A stretch of DNA of 64,000 nucleotides from Crambe crambe (GCA_963924555.1 OZ004594.1:5177563-5241562), one strand, 5' to 3'. Shown: positions 39,101-45,100, numbered from the stretch's first letter. A program made the numbers and translations. The notes: generated by a model from the sequence alone, not told the origin.

Positions 39101-40038
39101 TCCTACTCAGTGCTGGGCTGCATCACCCTCTAGCCTTACAGTGGTGTAGCCAAACCAGGGCCTGCCAGGGCACATGCCCAATAGATAACTTCACCACAAT
39201 AGCTCAAAAGTAGAATCTTAAGCACTCAAATCCAACATGTTGAACTGTGCCCTGAGCCTGGCTACACCACTGGCGCCCCTGTCCACAAGGCGGGAGGTCG
39301 GGCAACCTCCCTTAGCAAGCTGACTGTCAGTCATTAGCGCCTCGAGTTGCCTGAATATCAGGGCTGACGACAGCACTCGAGGCAGGTGATGGGGGTGACT
39401 AGCTATGTGACCCTGGACAGATGTTAAATAGGGATCAATTATCCCCCAAAATGGCGACCACACTTCAATTCATACACCGGAGCACCCATATATATTCATA
39501 ATACCACTTTATTTCGTCTTTAAATTCCTTCTTTCTGTCATCATACCCTCTAAGTTACCACATTATACAATCTTCATATCAAGGGTGGATTCAAATTCAG
39601 CCTTGTTTTCATCAATCCCACTTCTTTTCATGCCACTCCAAGAATACATGAAATACAGACCAGCTGCACTACTTCTAATGTTGGCAAACACTCATGAAAC
39701 CACACCCATCAACATTATTAGTGTCTTGCACTTAATCATGTTATCTGTCTACATCATGCGCACATGTACATGCATACATAATTATGATTAATCCACATGG
39801 TGCTGTAAGTCAATTAGCTACCTTACTGACTTTATTACATATACATGTAATCTGTACACAAATTAAAGGTCTTTCTCACAATAATAATTATTAATGATTT
39901 CCTTGCATGCAGGCTATTGAAAGGCTCCAACGAATGATGGAAAAACAAAATTCACTTACTTATGAGTGTGTCCTTGTTAGTTTTTTTGATGCTCAACTCC
40001 AAACTGTTGCAGATAAATACAGGCAGGATTTTGTATAG
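1017..40038 (+). CDS. Dynamin-superfamily large GTPase, 22 exons
   Basis: A GTPase of the dynamin/mitofusin/bacterial-dynamin-like superfamily, expected to bind and remodel membranes using GTP. Exons: 1017-1218, 1342-1409, 9697-9860, 20233-20362, 23151-23264, 26605-26837, 27456-27819, 27874-28004, 28076-28209, 28631-28748, 28810-28998, 30956-31031, 31095-31139, 31245-31591, 31645-31707, 31762-31824, 31878-31994, 32050-32103, 32171-32447, 32818-32920, 36689-36790, 39913-40038. Junctions are GT-AG and phases agree throughout. The total is 3,220 nt, or 3,219 (1,073 codons with stop) once an extra T at 26782-26785 is removed. G1 GSYNAGKST (about residues 128-136), G3 DTPG (253-256) and G4 NKLD (316-319) are present. 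The start was chosen because the ATG at 1017 has A at -3 and G at +4 and opens a basic 67-residue exon. The G domain looks closest to the mitofusin/bacterial-like dynamins; I do not recognise an orthologue. An ATTAAA at about 40099 could be the polyadenylation signal. Confidence 0.82.
1957..1978. repeat. Poly-C tract
   Basis: Twenty-two consecutive C residues. The length is liable to slippage and sequencing error. Confidence 0.9.
2088..2208. repeat. Foldback (hairpin) MITE-like repeat
   Basis: The arm beginning GCATCACTGTAAAAACTAA is repeated in inverted order, ending at TTTTTACAGTGATG. Arms of about 50 bp surround a short loop containing GCAATTTGCAAC. It is a near-perfect palindrome of about 120 bp with no coding content. 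Confidence 0.75.
2384..2515. repeat. Second foldback repeat
   Basis: Arms carrying GTTAGAACATGGTAGTC and its complement, together with GGCCAATAAACAAC and its complement, enclose a GC-rich loop (CCGAGGGCGCAGCCCGAGG) that folds on itself. Total length is about 130 bp. Confidence 0.75.
3475..4278 (+). mobile_element. Composite palindrome-plus-body element, copy A1
   Basis: The left part (3475-3778) is a near-perfect palindrome with outer arms AACAAGTGAAGGG / CCCTTCACTTGTT and inner arms around GGCAGTGATGTAGGGATTAT. The right part (3779-4278) is unique sequence containing a short (GAT)n run and ending in a CTCTCTGATA hairpin arm. The same two-part unit recurs at 10482-11270 and, inverted, at 35030-35875, so it moves as one unit. 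No transposase is encoded; the Asp-rich ORF over the (GAT)n run is not a gene. Confidence 0.7.
4737..4937 (-). repeat. 3' LTR of the Gypsy element
   Basis: A 201-bp LTR in minus orientation. It has 12 bp near 4801-4813 that are absent from its partner. The pol stop codon (4923-4925) lies inside the LTR, and a G-rich polypurine tract (minus strand, about 4943-4951) abuts it, as expected for plus-strand priming. Confidence 0.93.
4923..6560 (-). pseudogene. Gypsy pol: RNase H and integrase, disrupted
   Basis: RNase H (6560-6159: [19 protein letters not shown]) is out of frame with the reverse transcriptase because of an indel near 6575. It changes frame again near 6205 into the integrase part (6220-5687), which carries an HHCC-like zinc region (HPSIRT..CIAC) and DLVGPLPP with the first catalytic Asp. 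A third shift near 5740 leads into 5726-5493 ([18 protein letters not shown]), where a TGA at 5493-5495 interrupts the reading. The same frame resumes and ends at 4923 with the usual [10 protein letters not shown] tail. No chromodomain is visible. Confidence 0.88.
6524..8002 (-). CDS. Gypsy pol: aspartic protease and reverse transcriptase
   Basis: The protease active site is [10 protein letters not shown]. It is followed by a GADFL motif and a reverse transcriptase with the [26 protein letters not shown] and catalytic YIDDILVAS motifs, then the connection domain ([12 protein letters not shown]). The frame overlaps gag by about 50 nt in the -1 phase and is expected to be reached by ribosomal frameshifting. 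It terminates early at 6524, just before RNase H, because of an indel near 6575; the last dozen residues are out-of-frame noise. Confidence 0.93.
   Translation of the reverse strand: MCTTLQIPGKLPGRPSVAMAAGHNNNRLLYARDRAFRCRFLVDTGAEISVIPATRADKLSSNQGAKLTAANGSCIRTFGKHKIPLQFNKRCFQWTFTVAEVSQPLLGADFLRAHSILVDIKGQRLIDSSDFTSIGLHSITTAAPHLDSIASAGDEFAKLLADFPEITTPSFDNPTPKHGVDLFIPTKGPPVHARARRLPPDKLQIAKEEFKKMEEMGIIRRSNSQWSSPLHMVPKSSGDWRPCGDFRRLNAATTPDRYPVPHIRDFAANLAGARVFSKIDLVRSYHQIPVHPDDIPKTAVITPFGLWEFLRMPFGLKNAAQTFQRLIDTVLQGLDFTFGYIDDILVASRNRAEHRKHLRQLFKQLQQYGLVLNLAKCQFGKQEIDFLGHHITKHGITPLPCKTAAIRKFTRPSTVKGLQEFLGMVNFYHRFIPSAAHIMQPLYQTTAGKPKQLQWTEESILAFERTKEALVHATMPKPMLPWLSLLMLQVLP
7930..7978 (-). promoter_or_regulatory. 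-1 ribosomal frameshift signal between gag and pol
   Basis: On the minus strand the heptamer GGGAAAC (plus-strand 7972-7978) lies in the gag frame as G GGA AAC, fitting the X XXY YYZ slippery rule. Five nucleotides later a GC-rich stem can form between GGCCGGCCATC and GATGGCGGCCGGCC. Pol lies in the -1 frame across this site. GGGAAAC is an established slippery heptamer in some retroviruses. Confidence 0.75.
7951..8634 (-). CDS. Gypsy gag-like polyprotein
   Basis: A 227-residue capsid/nucleocapsid protein. It starts at the ATG on 8634, just after the primer-binding site, and shows the [12 protein letters not shown] and [15 protein letters not shown] features of Gypsy gag. Near the C-terminus is a zinc-knuckle-like [16 protein letters not shown]. 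It appears intact and ends at 7951 after overlapping pol. Confidence 0.88.
   Translation of the reverse strand: MTDTNAVSTKLPTFWTAQPHVWFQQAEAQFTIRGITADPTKYAYIVAALDQDTASRLLDLLSNPPTENKYEAIKTRLLKTFGLSRRVRANKLLNMDDLGDRMPSALMDEMLSLLDGHQPCMLFEQLFLNRMSDAIHLQLADADFTDPRKVAEQADQLWLSMDHNSSSALHKAAYPHRQARGKSTAPAKSNDANFNAEWCFYHNKFGDKARKCVQPCKFPGNSQAGHQ
8656..8671 (-). other. Primer-binding site of the Gypsy element
   Basis: On the minus strand, TGGTGACCCCGAC begins two bases inside the 5' LTR boundary. It starts with the TGG that pairs with a tRNA CCA end. I cannot name the primer tRNA from sequence alone. Confidence 0.6.
8673..8861 (-). repeat. 5' LTR of the Gypsy element
   Basis: A 189-bp LTR that by eye is identical to the 4737-4937 copy apart from the missing 12 bp. 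TG..CA termini flank it, with GTAAG directly outside. Confidence 0.93.
9459..9668 (+). repeat. Dispersed repeat ending in a CTCTCTGATA hairpin
   Basis: This segment (GACTTACCTGCTTGCC through ATCCCTACATAGAGAGAG..CTCTCTGATAA) is repeated at about 19749-19933. The terminal inverted motif AGAGAG..CTCTCT matches the ends of the palindromic composite elements elsewhere in the window, suggesting related non-autonomous elements. Confidence 0.6.
9697..9860 (+). CDS. Dynamin-like gene exon 3, P-loop exon
   Basis: Codes for DICSELRII..., then the G1 motif GSYNAGKST followed by LLNAIL, the pattern of dynamin-superfamily GTP-binding loops (GxxxAGKST/S). The acceptor TTCCAG and donor GTAAGT are clear. The phase is 0 at entry, and the exon leaves 2 bases (GA) that exon 4 completes to GAA. 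This exon is 8.3 kb from exon 2 and 10.4 kb from exon 4, both gaps caused by mobile elements. Confidence 0.9.
10482..11270 (+). mobile_element. Composite palindrome-plus-body element, copy A2
   Basis: The same layout as 3475-4278: a palindrome (10482-10795) with CCAAGCTG..TTTAGGCAGTGATG inner arms, then a body ending near the GCACTCAATAA remnant of the terminal hairpin. In this copy the body has an added palindrome ATCTTTGCCACGTGTGGCAAAGAT at 10831-10854 and a repeated GCGAGATGACAGAT. Confidence 0.7.
11588..11930 (+). pseudogene. Arg/Glu-rich coding remnant, possibly Helitron-type
   Basis: Broken frames encode repeated ARR.ESxEQR-like units (for example GAGCCAGAAGGAGAGCAGAGT, with variants about every 60 bp). 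Such heptad-like charged repeats occur at the N-termini of some Helitron helicase polyproteins, but no helicase motif is present here. It could equally be a degenerate low-complexity repeat. Confidence 0.2.
12215..12501. mobile_element. Non-autonomous element with CATAGCCAGG ends and 5-bp target duplication
   Basis: The ends CAGGTACATAGCCAGGA and TCCCTGGCTATGCGCCTG form inverted repeats. The flanks duplicate ACCTC (12210-12214 and 12502-12506). The internal motif CCATGCCCA..AACCACACC recurs in related copies near 18369, 24716, 51094, 57287 and 62800. Terminus and duplication length are compatible with hAT5-type elements. Confidence 0.65.
12700..14665 (+). pseudogene. Degenerate hAT-superfamily transposase (DUF4371 type)
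   Basis: Fragments in shifting plus-strand frames match the zinc-finger MYM/THAP12-like hAT transposases. They are LRKYS and [10 protein letters not shown] (about 12760-12925), [17 protein letters not shown] (12945-13005), ECDSGVTGE (about 13195), [14 protein letters not shown] (13265-13310), [16 protein letters not shown] (13340-13385), [16 protein letters not shown] (13435-13482), [18 protein letters not shown] (13514-13567), a central [20 protein letters not shown] (about 13650-13700), and the C-terminal dimerisation region [31 protein letters not shown] (14521-14665). At least five frame changes and stops show it is dead. The sequence between about 13830 and 14400 looks like a later insertion. 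Confidence 0.8.
16913..17685. mobile_element. Mutator-like non-autonomous element, 9-bp target duplication
   Basis: The element itself runs 16922-17676. Its ends TAGCCTCGTACCCAGGCC and GGCCTGGGGACGAGGCTA are inverted, with about 55 bp of strong similarity, and each arm also contains its own small palindrome (CCAGGCCTTATT..AATAAGGGCCTGG). CTTTCTCAC is duplicated exactly on both sides (16913-16921 and 17677-17685). A 9-bp duplication with long inverted repeats fits Mutator/MULE elements. No transposase was seen. Confidence 0.75.
17832..18050 (+). repeat. Imperfect minisatellite
   Basis: Five irregular copies, 35-55 bp each, of a unit built on TAGGCnGTTCTGGAG..CCAAGGGCACTGGTGCCAG. Non-coding. 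Confidence 0.7.
18369..19670. mobile_element. CATAGCC-ended element with nested inverted-repeat insert
   Basis: Starts CAGGCCCATAGCCAGGGG and ends CTCTGGCTACAGGCTTA. TACTG flanks both sides (18364-18368 and 19671-19675). A second inverted-repeat unit (about 18633-19443, arms TGTAGTGTAAGCTGCCTAC) lies inside. The inner unit contains two short ORFs (from 18745 and 18860) with coding-like composition that I cannot assign. Confidence 0.55.
18633..19443. mobile_element. Nested ~810-bp inverted-repeat element carrying coding-like sequence
   Basis: The left arm CTGTAGTGTAAGCTGCCTAC and its complement at about 19423-19442 define the ends, and TATTATCGAC motifs repeat inside the left end. Within it, an ATG at 18745 opens [17 protein letters not shown]... 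up to a GTAAGT, and a second frame from 18860 reads [17 protein letters not shown]... to a stop at 19049-19051. These may be a captured gene fragment or the remains of a transposase; no family is recognised. Confidence 0.45.
19690..19933 (+). repeat. Dispersed repeat related to 9459-9668
   Basis: Begins with a CCCTACATA..TGTAGGG inverted pair and continues with GACTTACCTGTTTGCC, TCTAGTAGGCTGGAT and the terminal AGAGAGAGCTACCACTCTCTCT hairpin (seen as two adjoining arms). It shares the whole right half with 9459-9668. Confidence 0.6.
20233..20362 (+). CDS. Dynamin-like gene exon 4, switch I region
   Basis: Completes codon GAA and continues [17 protein letters not shown]. The LP-x-G-x-x-x-T layout right after the P-loop helix is the usual position of switch I in dynamin-family proteins, making the Thr of PETG the candidate G2 residue. 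It ends FPND at a GTAAGC donor in phase 0. Confidence 0.88.
20363..23150 (+). other. Intron 4 of the dynamin-like gene
   Basis: A 2.8 kb intron. It contains GGATACATGTATCC-type short palindromes (20797-20900) and a degenerate CGCTCTCTGATAA end (about 22711-22724) like those of the foldback elements. I see no gene or recognisable coding remnant. Confidence 0.5.
23151..23264 (+). CDS. Dynamin-like gene exon 5
   Basis: Encodes 38 residues, [20 protein letters not shown].., between switch I and the DTPG motif. The acceptor follows a long pyrimidine run; the donor is GTAAGT; both phases are 0. Confidence 0.85.
23570..23860 (+). pseudogene. Pogo/Tigger-like transposase fragment
   Basis: The reading [19 protein letters not shown] followed in another frame by [24 protein letters not shown] resembles the segment just after the CENP-B-type DNA-binding domain in pogo-like transposases (GRP.LLG..LD..VQ.Y...R). 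It is frame-shifted and short. The assignment is from remembered pattern only. Confidence 0.4.
23998..24600. mobile_element. Inverted-repeat element with CACTGAA-rich subterminal repeats
   Basis: The left arm (23998-24180) contains many 14-16 bp units around CTGCACTGAA. The right arm (about 24470-24600) contains the same units in inverted order (TTCAGTGTGGAGTCTTCAGT). GGAAGC and its complement lie at the outer ends. The product would be a long imperfect hairpin; the ORF at 24366-24677 is a by-product. Confidence 0.5.
24716..25450. mobile_element. Two adjoining copies of a CAGTGGCGGATCTAG-ended element
   Basis: The unit of about 360-375 bp (CAGTGG.GGATCTAGAAAAAT ... GGAACCCTAGGAACCACCCT) occurs twice head-to-tail. 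The second copy (25091-25450) keeps the right terminus ATCTGCCACTG and is flanked by ACCCT on both sides (25086-25090 and 25451-25455). The first has lost its right terminus at the junction. Internal AGCTTAGCCA.GCCCACTTTA links it to the CATAGCC family. Confidence 0.6.
25560..25576. repeat. Poly-C tract
   Basis: Seventeen consecutive C residues; likely unstable in length. Confidence 0.9.
25790..26375 (+). mobile_element. Composite palindrome-plus-body element, family B copy B1
   Basis: A palindromic head (about 25790-25990, arms GAACTTCAGTCAAGTAACC and complement) is followed by a body with GAAAACGGCG..TCGCTATAAAATGATACTGC and an end CCATCCCTACTTAGAGAGTAAC. Homologous parts recur at 29522-29825 and 30615-30915. 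It has the same two-part design as family A, with different sequence. Confidence 0.6.
26605..26837 (+). CDS. Dynamin-like gene exon 6, G3 motif, with a 1-nt frameshift
   Basis: Reads [20 protein letters not shown], then [12 protein letters not shown] with the G3 DTPG. It continues to LFITTND, after which the frame is lost and TGA appears at 26803-26805. One nucleotide fewer in the TTTT run at 26782-26785 restores [18 protein letters not shown] up to the donor at 26838, and only then does the phase fit exon 7. The cause is a real mutation or a homopolymer error. Confidence 0.85.
27080..27275 (+). repeat. (GA)n microsatellite followed by a tandem 57-62 bp duplication
   Basis: About 40 GA units (27080-27158) run into two near-identical copies of a unit starting GAGAAGCTGCTAAGTTTTCA and ending GAGAGTGAGAAG (about 27155-27210 and 27217-27273). 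This is intron 6 of the dynamin-like gene; the Arg-Glu repeat ORF over it is not a gene. Confidence 0.9.
27456..27819 (+). CDS. Dynamin-like gene exon 7, G4 motif
   Basis: The first codon is completed by the G left from exon 6 (GGA). [18 protein letters not shown] contains the guanine-specificity motif NKLD. The exon continues through a charged helical region ([30 protein letters not shown]) to ERR and a donor at 27820. The open frame continues 43 nt into the intron and starts 79 nt before the exon; neither extension is conserved-looking. Confidence 0.9.
27874..31139 (+). CDS. Dynamin-like gene exons 8-13, helical middle/stalk-like region
   Basis: Six exons encode long charged, mostly helical stretches: [67 protein letters not shown] and [12 protein letters not shown]. 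Phases link without gaps (1, 0, 1, 1, 2, 2 at the donors). The acceptor for exon 8 is an unusual TTTAAG at 27871-27873, chosen because the better-looking CAG seven bases later gives an immediate stop. The region would correspond to the stalk/middle part of dynamin-family proteins. Confidence 0.75.
29030..29509 (-). mobile_element. Non-autonomous Helitron, copy 1
   Basis: Read on the minus strand it begins TCTATATATTAATACGC and ends with a hairpin CCACAGATTTTCTGTGG, a short spacer and CTAG. It lies between a host A and T (A|TC...CTAG|T). These are the defining Helitron termini. At 480 bp it has no helicase. A second copy with the same ends lies at 33733-34205. Confidence 0.85.
29522..29825. 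mobile_element. Long palindrome, family B
   Basis: Near-perfect inverted arms of about 130 bp (AGAAGTAGGGATGGCTGTG... and complement; GTTCAGCAACAAGAGAGTG; ACTTCAGTCAAGTAACCCC) with the centre near CTCCCATGATAAAGGGAG. It is homologous to the head of 25790-26375. Confidence 0.8.
30328..30462. repeat. Small inverted-repeat element
   Basis: TAGGCAATCACATGCTTTT and AAAAGCATGTAATTACCTA form the ends, with repeated CATGCAATT inside. About 135 bp, non-coding. Confidence 0.5.
30615..30915 (+). repeat. Family B body segment with an internal inversion relative to B1
   Basis: Shares GAAAACGGCGGTTTTTTGAA..TCGCTATAAAATGATAC and TTGAAAGCTA.CAAGTT with 26100-26240. A 45-bp piece (AGTCTGGTTATGAATCAAG ... 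ATCAGGTAC) is in the opposite orientation compared with the copy at about 26075-26120. Includes a (GAT)n run. Confidence 0.55.
31245..32447 (+). CDS. Dynamin-like gene exons 14-19, Ser/Thr repeat region with repeat-derived introns
   Basis: Exon 14 (31245-31591) starts with a helical piece, then SPxxSP-type and Ser/Thr/Ala-rich sequence. From about 31520 a unit [21 protein letters not shown] repeats. Exons 15 and 16 are 63 bp each, exon 17 is 117 bp and exon 18 is 54 bp; all are phase 1-1 and encode one or two units. The intervening introns (53, 54, 53, 55 and 67 bp) align with the coding unit itself. The last canonical acceptor has become ATGG (32155-32158), and the next in-frame acceptor TTAG (32167-32170) keeps the phase. 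Exon 19 carries further units and ends in a basic stretch at a GTATGT donor. Confidence 0.7.
32818..40038 (+). CDS. Dynamin-like gene exons 20-22, helical C-terminus
   Basis: Exon 20 (32818-32920: [18 protein letters not shown]..), exon 21 (36689-36790: [18 protein letters not shown]..) and exon 22 (39913-40038: [17 protein letters not shown].. ending YRQDFV and TAG at 40036-40038). The predicted chain is helical and probably coiled-coil, as a dynamin-family C-terminal stalk/effector helix would be. All junctions are GT-AG and phase-matched. Introns of 3.8 and 3.1 kb separate these exons. Confidence 0.78.
33733..34205 (-). mobile_element. Non-autonomous Helitron, copy 2
   Basis: 473 bp with the same termini as 29030-29509 (minus strand TC..., terminal CCACAGATTTTCTGTGG hairpin and CTAG, inserted between A and T). 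It differs by small indels such as an extra CATGCTATT near 33787. It has the same orientation as copy 1, and the two bracket exons 12-20. Confidence 0.85.
35030..35875 (-). mobile_element. Composite palindrome-plus-body element, copy A3
   Basis: An inverted copy of 3475-4278. It starts with a complete terminal hairpin (AGAGAGTGC..GCACTCTCT at 35034-35056), then the body with a (CAT)n run at 35272-35290, then the palindrome 35587-35875. It is the best-preserved copy and defines the element end as TATCAGAGAG / CTCTCTGATA. Confidence 0.75.
37105..37620. repeat. 35-bp tandem repeat with distant inverted copies
   Basis: About 3.5 copies of a unit GATCTCGCTCCAGCCACA-(N)-GAGCACAAGTCAGTT lie at 37105-37230. 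Two units in the opposite orientation lie at 37560-37620, so the region could form a large hairpin. Confidence 0.65.
39585..39690 (+). repeat. Dispersed repeat, inverted copy at 41570-41665
   Basis: TTCAGCCTTGTTTTCATCAATC and CATGCCACTCCAAGAATACA-type sequence recurs on the minus strand at 41570-41665. Both copies have open frames ([18 protein letters not shown]), which suggests a mobile sequence rather than two genes. Confidence 0.5.
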
Positions 40039-40964
40039 GTAGCCAGCTACACTGTATTACAATATTTCTTTATGATAGTAATAGCAAGTTAGTTATCTAT
40101 TAAAGTCAAGTTGTGCTGTCTAGCTATAGTCTATGTCTAGCTGTAGTAGCGATTACTTTTATTATTACTCTATAAACACTATTATGACCTTGTATCTAAT
40201 ACTGGGCAAATAATGTGCAACATTTGAGTCTGCATAGCGAGCGTCACCAGTCACCACATGAAAGAAACTCCTGGACCATTAAAATTTGAAAATATTTGTG
40301 GTTGTTGTTTGTGGTATAGTAACAGACATCGTAACAGTTATCTATTATGTAATCATTTATTGTTATGTAACACCGGTATAATTATTGTTTGTGGTTTATT
40401 ATCTTGTATAAAAGCTAGTGTGTGTTCATTTTTAAGTATTGAGATAGTATTCATGTTTGATAATAAGTTCTATTGAGGTTACTACATTTGAGATTACTAC
40501 ATTGTTGTTTCATTTTGTTTTTTGTTGTTGTTTTTTGGTTTTGGTTTTTTTGTTGTTTTTTTGTTTTGTTGTTTTTTTTCTAGCCAGCAACACTTTACAG
40601 GGCCTGGAATCCAGAATTTTGCCTGAATATGTCCATAATTCCTAGTCCGAAACCTGTAGGAAACTTGGTAAGGAAATTCATAGGATACGCAAGGGCATGG
40701 CATGTTTCTGTGTTTCCTATTTAAAATCTCATGAAATATGCCGTGCTCTTGGGTATCCTACAAAAAAATATACTGTGTTTCTATCAAGTTTCTCTTGGAA
40801 ACGAAAGGGAAATCTCTTATTTTTCATAGTGTAAAAGGAATTCACGTGAACTACCTTACAATTCTAAACTGATCGAGAAAGAGTCAGCTTATATAAAGCT
40901 GCTATAGAATGTGTGAACTGCACTAAGTGCACTTCCTACACTATGTGTCAGCTCTTCAGTGTAG

Positions 40965-41264
40965 CTAACTTAATACTGGAATCTGGATTTCTTCATGCAT
41001 AACAATTATTCCAGAATTGCCTTGGCATATATCCTTCAGTGTCTCTAATGATATGCCACATGGTAGTAGATTAAAATTGTTGAAGGACTCCAGAGTGAAA
41101 TGCAATGCTTGAAGTTCATCAATGTCAAGGGTCCTTTTGAAGAATAAGTCTGGTGTCTGCAGAGGATTTCACAATGATATAATCTTTCTCACTTACCTAT
41201 AGTCACAGCTCTAGGGTATTTAAATAAAGCAGCAACAGTATTGTGCAATCGGCATGTATACCCA
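40965..41264 (-). CDS. Possible last two exons of an unidentified minus-strand gene
   Basis: On the minus strand, an acceptor TTACTTGCAG opens 41264-41207 (58 bp; GYTCRLHNTVAALFKYPRAV..) closing at a GTAAGTGAG donor. An acceptor GACACCAG opens 41149-40965 (DLFFKRTLDIDELQALHF.. PVLS and TAG). The phase matches across the join, and the composition is protein-like with no stops. I do not recognise the family, and the upstream exons could not be placed with confidence. It lies tail-to-tail with the dynamin-like gene. Confidence 0.38.
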
Positions 41265-41485
41265 CTGCAAGTAAAAAAATAAGTACAGTAAATGTAGCTG
41301 ACTATACAAATTATCCATTAGTATGGAAGTAACACTTTTAGTCAGCATGATACAAAGAACTTGCCAATTGAAGGTAGCTCTTCTAGAATTTGTAGCTACA
41401 GGCTATCAATACCAATTGAAAAGAGCTGTCTAGCTACTCCCTTTCAAAGACATAATGACTTAGAGGCTCCAAATATCAGCCTCTT

Positions 41486-41763
41486 CTACGTTGATTGGCA
41501 ATTGGTGACCTCTGGAGCTATGTAGCTATTCTCCTGCACCCAACATCTAGGATATGCAAGGGCACAGCATATTTCATTACAGCTGCATGGTCTGCATTTC
41601 ATGTATTCTTGGAGTGGCATGAAAAATAGTGGGATTGATGAAAACAAGGCCGAGTTTAAACTCATTGTTGCTTGCAGGATATGGCTGTTCAGTCCATAGG
41701 TCGATTGGCAATTGGCGGCCTCTGGAGCCATGTAGCTACTCTCCTGCTCTAGCACCCAACATC
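41486..41763. repeat. Local ~210-bp duplication
   Basis: TTGATTGGCAATTGG..CCTCTGGAGC.ATGTAGCTA.TCTCCTGC and CACCCAACATCT occur at 41492-41552 and 41701-41763, bracketing the inverted copy of the 39585 repeat. Confidence 0.6.
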
Positions 41764-42153
41764 TGTGTATTATTCATAACAGTATAGCTAGTATAAATAC
41801 GTATAGAGACATTATAATTACTTCCAACCTTGATCTGCATCTTGTTATGTTGATATCCTAGTGAATGATTCCCTTCCTGTGTCAGTATTCTATTGCTGAG
41901 CATTAGCTACTGAGAGAACATGAAATGCCCCCCATTCTCAGCTATATATAGCTCCATGGCATCAAATGCAAGTGGTAATTGGTCTCTTAAAAAATAATAA
42001 TGTAGGGATGATTCAGCTGCCTAAGAATGGCCTGCTCCTGGGATGTCATTCTTGGAGGTCCTCTTGATTATAGCTAATCAGCCATAAGAGAAAAAAATTA
42101 TAGCTAGATTTGTGTTATTAGTAAGCTATAGTGTGTATGCTGCCCACACCAGT

Positions 42154-42188
<35 letters not shown>
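42154..42188. repeat. Poly-G tract (35 nt)
   Basis: Thirty-five consecutive G. It can form a G-quadruplex; its true length is uncertain because such runs are poorly sequenced. Confidence 0.9.
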
Positions 42189-45100
42189 CTTAGCACCCCC
42201 TTCCTATATATGCATATACCTATGGTTTATCCTAGATGCAACATAGACCTTGTAGCTGTGCAGATACAAGTTCAAGTTTATAAGGTACTATAGGACCAGG
42301 CCCCTTGTATAATGGGCTGGTTGCTGCCAATGCATTATTGTATTAAGTACATGTAGTTTCATGCACCCAGATAACTATAACCAGTTTAAACACCATTATC
42401 ACAAACATTAATACATTAATTAATATTCCTCCTCTTCTTTCCTGCTCTCATTTTAGGAGACAAGATCAAGGGCAATGCATCATGATAGTTATGACATCGG
42501 TTGGTTTGCTATATGCATGCACTAATCCTAACGACTACTTCCCTACGTTTCCTCCATGTCCTTCTCCTTAGAAGGGTTTCAGCATTATACCTATGTCATT
42601 CCAAGAAATCTAGGGCATAACAATGCATGCATGTTGCAGGAACATGGTTTTCCTAGATTTCTTAGAATAATCTCTAAATTTCCAAGAATTATAGCAAATT
42701 AGCATTATTATTAAATTATAGTAAGGTACATAAGGTCATGTCATGTACTATCATAGCTATAGTAATATAATGCAACTTAAAGCTTGAGCATACATGGCTT
42801 CTGGTAAAAGTTATTGGTTTCCCAGAATTCAGGCGAATTGCAATTCCTGGGAAAAAAAGTGCATTTACCACACACTATGCACTGCATAATGCTTGGGGCA
42901 TTTTAAGACCTAGATTATAATAACAATTTTTATTGAGTCATGACCTGGTCGGAGAAACAAAGATTATCAAAATTGCCCCACCCTTGAAATTGCCACGCCT
43001 TACCTTAATGTACCTGATAGCTAGTACTTGAGAAAAGAGGGCGCAAAACATTAAAGGCAAGCCACATAATAAAATGATTATATAAAATTCAATCAAGTAT
43101 AGCTATAACTCAGGAACAAAATGGTGCATAAAATAATTGTTAAAACTCCAAGTTAAGAGCTTATCTAATTTTTGCTCCACAAGACCCCTTTTGTATTTCT
43201 GTCTTCTATAATTATAGGTTTTCATGGGAATAGTCAAATCAAGTGTGTTGTAGCTAAACTGAGAGAAGATTATCTGTGTGTATACATTCAAGACTTTAAC
43301 AACTAGTATAACCTTTCCTTTCATGCATAGTAGCTATGTGTCCTATGCATGTATGATTTGTCATTATGGTGCAGGCTTATCTAGTGTTAACAAGCTGCCA
43401 TGTGGCATGGCACTTAGCTTCCACGCTAGGGGGTTGGTAGTTATGGTGCAGGCTTATCTAGTGCTTAGCTACGTAGTACTTTATTCTATATAACATCACA
43501 GCTGCAGCGTAAAGGACCTATATAAAGCTGCTTGTGCTTAGAGTTTCCCAATGAAATTTTAAAAAAATTTATCCCTCAAAAACAGGTGTGCACCATCCAG
43601 CACTTCAATTGTTGGATATGCATGCACATCATTTATTCCAACAGAACTTCACTCATTTCCAGCTTTAATCATCATTTCTATATAAACTCATTTCCTAATT
43701 TCTATAATATATAATATTCAATGATTTTATTTCCAACCTAACCTTGCTACATGTCTTCAGGTGGGTGTGGCCAATCAAAGTTGGAAATGAATGAATATAT
43801 TATAGTAATAGAAGATCAAAATTGCATAATATTATGCAACAATCAAAGCTGCATGTCTTCTTGAATAATTATAACTAGCTAATATTTTTATAGCCTTATT
43901 CAAGAAAAGGCTTAATTCTTTCAAAGTTATGAAAAAGTATTGAAGAAGGTATCACACAGATTTAACTAACTTAAGCACAAGTAGCTCTATAATAAGAAGT
44001 CCTAATGAATCATAGATTAAATCATGTGATAAAATTACCCTGCAGTCAGCCTGCACCACCTTCCACCATGCACCACTAGCCCAGTTCTCTGCCAAAGAAT
44101 TTTTTATCATCATTGTTTTACCATGATTTTTGTTTTTTCATCAGACTCCGATATTACACAGTCACTCTCTTTTATTTTATGTTTTTATGTCTTCTGGGCC
44201 TTTGAATTGTAACCTAGTTAGCTCACCAACTAAATTTATAATTACATCATCTCCAAACTCAAGACATGCCCCAGAATATGGCCCAACTTCAAGCAGGTTT
44301 TTTTTTTTTTTGTTTTTTTTGCAATAAAAAATGAGTGGGCATAGGTTCCTCCACTTATCATTTGTAGGCAAGATGCACAATCATGATCTGCTTATAAATC
44401 ACACAGTCAGCCCGCTAGCATCCAGAAAATGCTTGCTGCAATACAAAACCACTTCCACTCAGCATTTTCTAGTCTAAAGTGAGACCTCTGTCCTTGGGCC
44501 ATTTGCTGTACAGAGCTGTTGGTATAATTAGCATGTAGTAGTTGTATTACTACATGCAATCACTACAATGCCATGTAATAATATACTACAGTTAACAGTT
44601 AACTGAATGTATTGCTACATGCAATTCACTGCAGTGCAAATGTAACATGTAGCTAAACAAAATAATTAATAAAACAAAATAATTGATAACAAAGCTAGTG
44701 CTATTTTCTTGGGGTGGGAAACAGTCTTGCACAGAGGTTTGATTCATATAGGCTTCTTTTGCTACATAGATGATAATGATAATGATGCCATAGATGTAAT
44801 ACGTATATGGGTACACTAATACCTGCTTGCTGTGATCGACTATATAGCTATAGCTATATGGGCCAGGAACAAGTGGCCTTAAATTAATAGGGAGGTCAAT
44901 GGTCTCTTTAGGGATAGGACATGTTGGAGTGGTCTTAGTAGAGTGATGCATGGTCTCATTATTGATTAGGCAGGTTTCACTCTTTAATAGCCCATGAATA
45001 AGCTTATATAGGCACTGAGAAAGAATATTGAGTAGATTAGTAGAGTAACACTATGACCACTCTTATGGCTGAAGCATCTTTGACTGTGGCCTGCATGCAT

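Larger units (their letters stand above)
36791..39912 (+). other. Intron 21 of the dynamin-like gene
   Basis: Holds a 35-bp tandem repeat (37105-37230: GATCTCGCTCCAGCCACA..GAGCA) with an inverted partner at 37560-37620, a GA-rich tract with a duplicated GAGAGAGTTACAGGATA (38940-39065), and a repeat at 39585-39690 that recurs inverted near 41570-41665. No host exon was found. Confidence 0.5.

Noticed and set aside
44592..44951. 119-codon minus-strand ORF upstream of the IP3R-like gene
   Set aside because: Part of it looks protein-like (TCPIPKETIDLPINLRPLVPG), but it also contains poly-Ile from a (GAT)n run, and no splice partners or family could be recognised.
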